From NCBI GenBank assembly GCA_031763025.1, contig JASSKH010000010.1:15480585-15544584 (forward strand): a stretch of DNA of 64,000 bases, read 5' to 3'. The notes under the pieces were generated by a model. It was not told the origin of the DNA. It did no database searches and saw only the letters and a program-made list of their open reading frames with translations. The position numbers and the translations under genes are program-made. Source of the stretch: Macrocystis pyrifera (Eukaryota; Sar; Phaeophyceae; Laminariales; Laminariaceae). This document shows, in pieces, positions 59,160 to 64,000 of the stretch (the first letter of the stretch is position 1; every line of letters begins with the position of its first letter).

Positions 59160-59415
59160 TATTACGGGGGTCCATAGTAAATAGGACCTGAGTACACACA
59201 AAAAACATTATATTTTTATATTTTACTAACAATATTTGGTCCTATTTACTATGGCCCATATATTCCCCTACCTATTTTTACTAACACTATTTGGTCCTAT
59301 TTACTAACAATATTTGGTCCTATTTATAACCAAATATTGTTAGTAAAAGCAGGGAAATATATGTGGTAGTTTTTTGTGTGTACCATAGGTCCTATTTACT
59401 ATGGACCCCCGGTAA
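59160..59415. mobile_element. Rearranged cluster of palindromic MITE pieces (family C)
   Basis: One outer pair of ends encloses four repeats of TTTTTACTAACAATATTTGG-type half units, in both orientations; looks like MITE-in-MITE insertion or recombination. Confidence 0.65.
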
Positions 59416-60023
59416 CAGTGAGTTTTGTCTCAGGACCTTTTTTGCTTTCTACCGGTAGCCCTCGACGGTAATTTTGGAAATTTGAAAATGTGTAAATTTG
59501 GCAAAACAAAACAGCAGCAGTAGTGAACACTTCAGCGGAGAGTTCTGCAACGGGTTGAACGGCAGACAATCGCGCGGAACGCAGCGTAATGAAGGTCGCC
59601 TTCAAAACGCAGAAAAAAACACAAAACGCACAACGCGTATCGGCTCATTTGCGTCGCACCATGGCTTGACATGGCAAAAGATGGTACGCCCTGAAAACGT
59701 ACCTGCCCGCTCGATCCCCTCGCGCTCACAACACCAAAGCCATCCCCCCGACCGGAAAACAAAAACAGGCCAACAACAGAAGTAGCAGTGGCTTACAAAA
59801 TGCTCACACTACACGTATGAAACAACACAGGACATGAATGCAAGGAGGGCGGGGACAGCGAGAGCGGCACAGTAGCAGCAGCAGCAGCAGCAGCACAGCG
59901 GCGGCAGCAGTAACAGGAGTCCACGCACCAACACAACGTACCAACAAACATGCACAGCAGCAATATTAATAGTCATTCATGTCTCTGTTAACACATCCTC
60001 TGGATTGGGTCGGCGATTCGGCC

Positions 60024-60118
60024 TCACCCATCCTGGACCCCCCCCTCCCCCGCCCGGCGCACTATCGTATATATGTCGACCGCCACCTGCACGCTCACGC
60101 ACGGTACTGTTAATTTCT
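60024..60118 (-). CDS. Possible exon of an unidentified minus-strand gene
   Basis: AATTAACAG| to GATGG|GTGAGG bounds an open stretch readable as TVRERAGGGRHIYDSAPGGG. No family; two frames are open, so weak. Confidence 0.22.
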
Positions 60119-60837
60119 CCGCGCGGCAATTAATTGCCGAGTATCTCGACGTTTTCTTGCCATCTCTCCCGCTCTCTCTCTTCATGTTCCCGACTTCATA
60201 AAAGCCTGGCGCGAAAACCGATGCGCCCCCACGCGCTACAAAATCGCCCACAGCACTGTACTGCCTGCTTGTGCTGCCCTTCCGCCGCTGCCCGCAGACA
60301 GACCAGTCCATTCGTCCGTCGCTGTCGATACAACGACCATCGCTAACGGCTGACGACCACCGCTAACGTTAACGACTCCTCATGTTCGTTAACGACCACC
60401 GCCAACGCCATACGATGACCATCGCTGCTAACGGTACATGACGACCATCGCCATAACCACCCGACAACGACCGCGGGGAGCACAAAAAAAACCGCGCCCA
60501 TCTATCCATCCCCCCCCAACCATGTGTCCCGGGGAAGAAGAGAAACTTTGACGCGCGCGCGTCGAGCTGCTCTCCCACCCAACCCCGTTGCTGAATTAAG
60601 AACCCAAGCAAGTCAGCTCCGTCATGCCTTACGTCCCACCATGTCATTTTCCAAATCATGGACATCATGTTCTTTTCCAAACCATACGGCCATCGCGTCC
60701 TTCCCCAAATCATGGCCAATCATCTCCTTTCCCAAAAAATCATGTTAATCATGTCCTTTTCCCCAAACCATCGCTATAATGTCCGGCACCATTTTGTCGG
60801 TCAAGTCTCAAGTCAACCCTCGTGCCTCATGGTTGAG

Positions 60838-60978
60838 AGAAGGGGGGGGGGGTGGGACGGAAATACTCATGTCATGCATGGTCGTAGTCGTATGACCATA
60901 AGGGGGAAGGGGGGGGGGGGGGTGTACTCGTTATCATGCATGGTCTTAGTCGTATGACCATATGGGAGGGGGGGGGTC
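60838..60978 (-). mobile_element. Two tandem minimal family B 3' fragments
   Basis: At 60841 and 60903 a G tract is followed by ATACTCATGTCATGCATGGT or GTGTACTCGTTATCATGCAT and about 20 more bases, then ends. Confidence 0.58.
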
Positions 60979-60979
60979 T

Positions 60980-61045
60980 TTAAGGGTCTGAATCATCGCC
61001 GTCGGTGTGGGCTCCCGCAATGTCTCCCTCCGAGCTCTCCGTTCC
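60980..61045 (-). CDS. Acidic protein terminal exon
   Basis: GTTGTGGCAG| then GTESSEGDIAGAHTDGDDSD-P and TAA. Confidence 0.55.
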   Translation of the reverse strand, partial: GTESSEGDIAGAHTDGDDSDP

Positions 61046-62915
61046 CTGCCACAACAACAAAAAGGTTGTTTTTTTCCGGTTTTTAATCCGATCAATAAAA
61101 GAGTCACAGTCACAGTTATGCGGCGGGGGCGATGGCGGGCGGGCGGGCGGGCGGGGTGGGTGGGTCGGGGTGGGTGGGTGTGGGTGGGTGGGTGGGTGGG
61201 TCGGGGTGGGCGCGCGATGGGGTCAACTTATATGGGATGGGACGGAATGGGTTGGCATGGGATGGATAAGATGGGATGCATTGAGGTGAGATGGGATGGG
61301 GATGGATAAGATGGGATGGGATACAGTGAGGTGGGATTAGGCGAGAGATGCGATGGTATGGTATGGTACGTGATGGGATAAACCACCTCACACGCCTCCT
61401 GCAGGAAGAAATGGGCGGTACGACACCTGGTACACAGCACGGCACATGGTGCGCGCGCGAGACAACCACTAACGGCGACACCGTTCGCATGAAAATACGC
61501 CCTCCATCGACCAAGCAGCATCCAAAACACGGGAATAGAGGGGTGAGGGGGGGGGGGGGGGGGGGGTCCCCGATCTTTTCCGCAGGAAAATAAAACAAAA
61601 AATAAGGCGAGAGACGCGTACGCGCTAACGAGCGTACGGACACAGGGTCAAAGGGACGCAACAAAGTACATCACCAACCAAAACACTCTTATCTTCCTCC
61701 CAACGGAGTACGCACTGCTCGCCGCTAAGTCCGCGCGAGATACAAGGGACATTCCTCATATACCTGGTAGCTGATAGCGCCTTGACCCATTTAGTGCCGC
61801 AGTCCCGTTTGGGGGAAGAAACTACTTAAAATTAGAGTGGTTTGTCCCTAAAACGGGACAGCAGTTTTGCCCTAGAAGCTTAAGGGTCACCCAACCAAAA
61901 CATGGGCAGTCACGAGCATCCAGCAACGAGCGGCCCGCAAGAGTCTCCCCCCTGCCTACCTTCACCCCACCCCACCCCATCCCTACCCCCCAAGCCCCAC
62001 GCTACCCCCACTCCTATCAATCCCTACCCCATCTCGCCTCACCTCACCTCACCGCACCTCACGCCACCCCACCCCTACTCCCCCTTGACCCCCACCCTTT
62101 CCCCGCCGTTAGTGGTACCTTCACGGCGACATTAGATGCCTCCGACTCCATTGTCATGCTCAACACCGACTCCCTCTCGGCGTCAGACGCGGCACCGCTC
62201 CACGCCCTGTTGTCGTCGCTGTGTCCGTTAGGACCGCCACCGCCACCCTAACCCAGATAGAACAAACGTAGACGTTCGAAAGCGTTCAACACATCAAGAA
62301 TGAATTTTGAAAAATAAGAACGAAGGTTAGGGACAAGAACAACAACAACATTAAATAAAGTACGGCACAGTTTAGTATACAGTACAGGGAAGACAGGACG
62401 AGGAAGGGGAGGGGGGGAGGGGAAGGGAGGGGAGGGAAGCGCGCAAAGCCACGGTGACTAGAAAAAGAAACAAAATGGTCGCGAGACCAACCATCCGCGG
62501 GATCAACCATCTTATGCATCAACCATCTTATGGATCAACCATCCTATCTTCTACGAATAGCGCCAGCCACGGGCGGGGCCACGGCCGTACCGCTACTACT
62601 GCAATAGCAGGTAGATAACACGAGAGCCCTAACCCACGCGCAGCACACCATCACACCCTACATCAGCGCCTACCGTCGACAGAACAGAAGGTAGGTGAGC
62701 AGCAGCGGACACGACAGCCACAGACTGACTGCACTGCACTGCACTGCACTGCACTGCACTGCATTCACCTCACAACGAAGAAGACGACAACACAACGCGA
62801 CACGACACGGCACGACGAGCGACCCACAGCAGTAGCTACAGGTTCCTTTGACATACGTACACGACGAGCATGCACGACGAGCTCTGTACGTACATACTTC
62901 ACCCGCAAAAAAAAA

Positions 62916-62948
<33 letters not shown>

Positions 62949-63590
62949 GCTTTGAGCAAAAGTGCATATACGTACACGTACAAAAAAAAACGAAGACGAA
63001 CGGCCAACCCCATCGGCTCGACATGCATACGATCACAAATATGTCTTGATTTTATAGTGTCAACCGGATTGGAGGCAGTGCCGCGGCATATTATATAATA
63101 TATATATATATATGTATAGGGTTCACCCTATTTGTTTATTTATTATCTGAGGCTAAATCCTCTCTTGAGGAGCTTCAAACCTCTCACTTGAAAACGAACT
63201 TTTTGACAAAAAATAACGAAAAAATCAACCCTTGTACGAAGGACTGCGGTCCCGTGTTTGGGCAGGCAGACAAAAAGCCGTCTTCACCGCCACCGAAAAC
63301 CAAAAAACCCCGCACTAGAGAAAAAAAAAAAAAAAGCACAGGGCAGGCAGCTAGCTCACACTCACCACGCCGTTCGGATGGCCGTCATGCCCCCCGTCCC
63401 CGTCCCCATCCCCGCTCCCCTCCCCCTCCTCCTCGTCGCCACCAACGCCTCCCTCCCCGTCCCCTTCGTCGCCCTCCCCGGCATGCCCGTTGTCTAGATC
63501 GGGCACATAGTAGTCCCCGTCGACTTGTAAGTCGGCGGATACCTTCTTTCTTGCGTTGGTCACCTCGTCTTCCGAGAGGTCTCGTCTCGA
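60980..63590 (-). CDS. Acidic, low-complexity protein, last three exons, function unknown
   Basis: Exons 63366-63590 (75 codons), 62119-62247 (43 codons) and 60980-61045 (21 codons and TAA) are all phase 0 to 0 with good sites (GTGCAG|, GTG|GTGAGT, GTTAG|, AAG|GTACCA, GGCAG|). The first reads RDLSEDEVTNARKKVSADLQ then DGDYYVPDLD and a run of Gly, Asp and Glu; the second has SDAERESVLSMTMESEASNV; the third ends GDDSDP. No family recognised; strongly negative, probably disordered. Upstream exons lie beyond the right edge or are unrecognised. Confidence 0.6.
61130..61395. repeat. GGGCGGGC / GGTGGGTGG / GGATGGGAT simple repeats
   Basis: G-rich plus-strand run with many GGG triplets, then GATGGGATGGGATA-type units. 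Confidence 0.75.
61785..61890. repeat. Hairpin repeat family F
   Basis: GTGCCGCAGTCCCGTTTGGG ... TTGTCCCTAAAACGGGACAG. Partial members also lie at 10770-10800, 10920-10980, 14355-14410, 49908-49968 and 51340-51372. Confidence 0.52.
62119..62247 (-). CDS. Acidic protein exon (second from last)
   Basis: Forty-three codons in phase 0. The plus strand is also open here (TATLDASDSIVMLNTDSLSA), but only the minus reading matches flanking exon phases and splice sites. Confidence 0.55.
62718..62762. repeat. (CACTG)n microsatellite
   Basis: Six or seven CACTG units; in an intron of the acidic-protein gene. Confidence 0.85.
63366..63590 (-). CDS. Acidic protein exon (third from last)
   Basis: Seventy-five codons open, GTCGTGCAG| to GTG|GTGAGT; C-terminal two thirds are Gly/Asp/Glu. 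Confidence 0.65.
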
Positions 63591-64000
63591 CTGCACGACA
63601 CACAGCACACAATGAGAAAGAGAGAGAGACAGACGGGCCGGGCAGGGCAACAGGGCAACAGAAAACGACGAAAGGGAGGGAGAACAAAACAGAAACAGAC
63701 AGAGGGCACCAGACAAAAACGAGGGAGGCGCGCGAATATATATATAAGGGGGGACAAACCAGAAACAAACAGACAGATCGCACCAGACAGAAACGGGAAA
63801 GGGGCGCCAAAAAAAAAAAAAAACATATATATATATATAATATATATATACAGCAGTCATGATAAACAAAATGCCACCAGTCATGCCCTCGCGCCGCGGC
63901 ACGGAAAAGTTATGTACTCAACATACTGTATCGAAAACATGTACGGTGTAAGCTGTCGCTGGAAAACTCGCACAAACAGCAGTAGGGATGTTTGTGAGCT

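Larger units (their letters stand above)
55926..60023. other. Intergenic, repeat-filled
   Basis: Right of the ketosynthase stop: 30-bp repeat, orphan G tracts, two MITE loci. A 99-codon plus-strand ORF at 58310-58609 has protein-like composition late in it but no recognisable domain. Confidence 0.4.

Noticed and set aside
62116..62208. Plus-strand exon reading TATLDASDSIVMLNTDSLSA
   Set aside because: No matching plus-strand neighbours; the minus reading fits phases of two flanking exons.

Overview
The window is nuclear DNA of an intron-rich eukaryote. Protein-coding exons are short (58-446 bp), split by introns of 0.4-6 kb, and embedded in dense repeats. Donor sites are mostly GTGAGN or GTGCGN, several proteins carry Gln/Ala/Ser/acidic low-complexity runs, and (CAG)n tracts are common. 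This resembles a photosynthetic stramenopile, with a large-genome brown alga as my best guess. That assignment is an inference from style, not a phylogenetic result.

The left 36 kb is one minus-strand gene. Seventeen exons between 36280 and 452 splice, with consistent phases at all 16 internal junctions, into about 897 codons of a diphosphoinositol pentakisphosphate kinase (PPIP5K/VIP1 family). It has an ATP-grasp kinase domain followed by a histidine-acid-phosphatase domain. The last exon seen ends in a splice donor, so the C-terminus lies beyond the left edge. Only about 7% of this 36 kb is coding.

Divergent from it, 301 bp from start codon to start codon, is a plus-strand three-exon gene (36582-42799) for a 144-residue single-FAS1-domain protein. 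Further right come: a minus-strand gene with a Cys/His-rich PHD-like module and a long low-complexity, acidic C-terminal part (46856-49022, perhaps with an upstream exon at 53429-53620); a 100-N assembly gap (54007-54106); the last two exons of a plus-strand beta-ketoacyl-synthase-type protein (54107-55925); and the last three exons of a minus-strand gene for an acidic protein of unknown function (60980-63590).

The rest is mobile and tandem-repeat DNA. The main families are: (1) a roughly 110-bp nearly perfect palindromic MITE ending in TTACGGGGG/CCCCCGTAA, about 22 copies; (2) two retroposon families, here A and B, that both end in AATGAGTAC followed by a poly(C) tract, with 5' truncations typical of target-primed reverse transcription; one A copy keeps a decayed reverse-transcriptase C-terminal region; (3) a tRNA-derived SINE with a poly(A) tail, four copies, two of them sitting inside the MITE; (4) a hairpin family built around GGGACTGCAGTCC; (5) foldback elements and many minisatellites and microsatellites. 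A short TA-CC(A/T)GG-TA motif recurs far more often than chance would predict and looks like a transposon-excision footprint or micro-insertion. The poly(C)-tailed retroposons and the CCWGG footprints are the most unusual signals.
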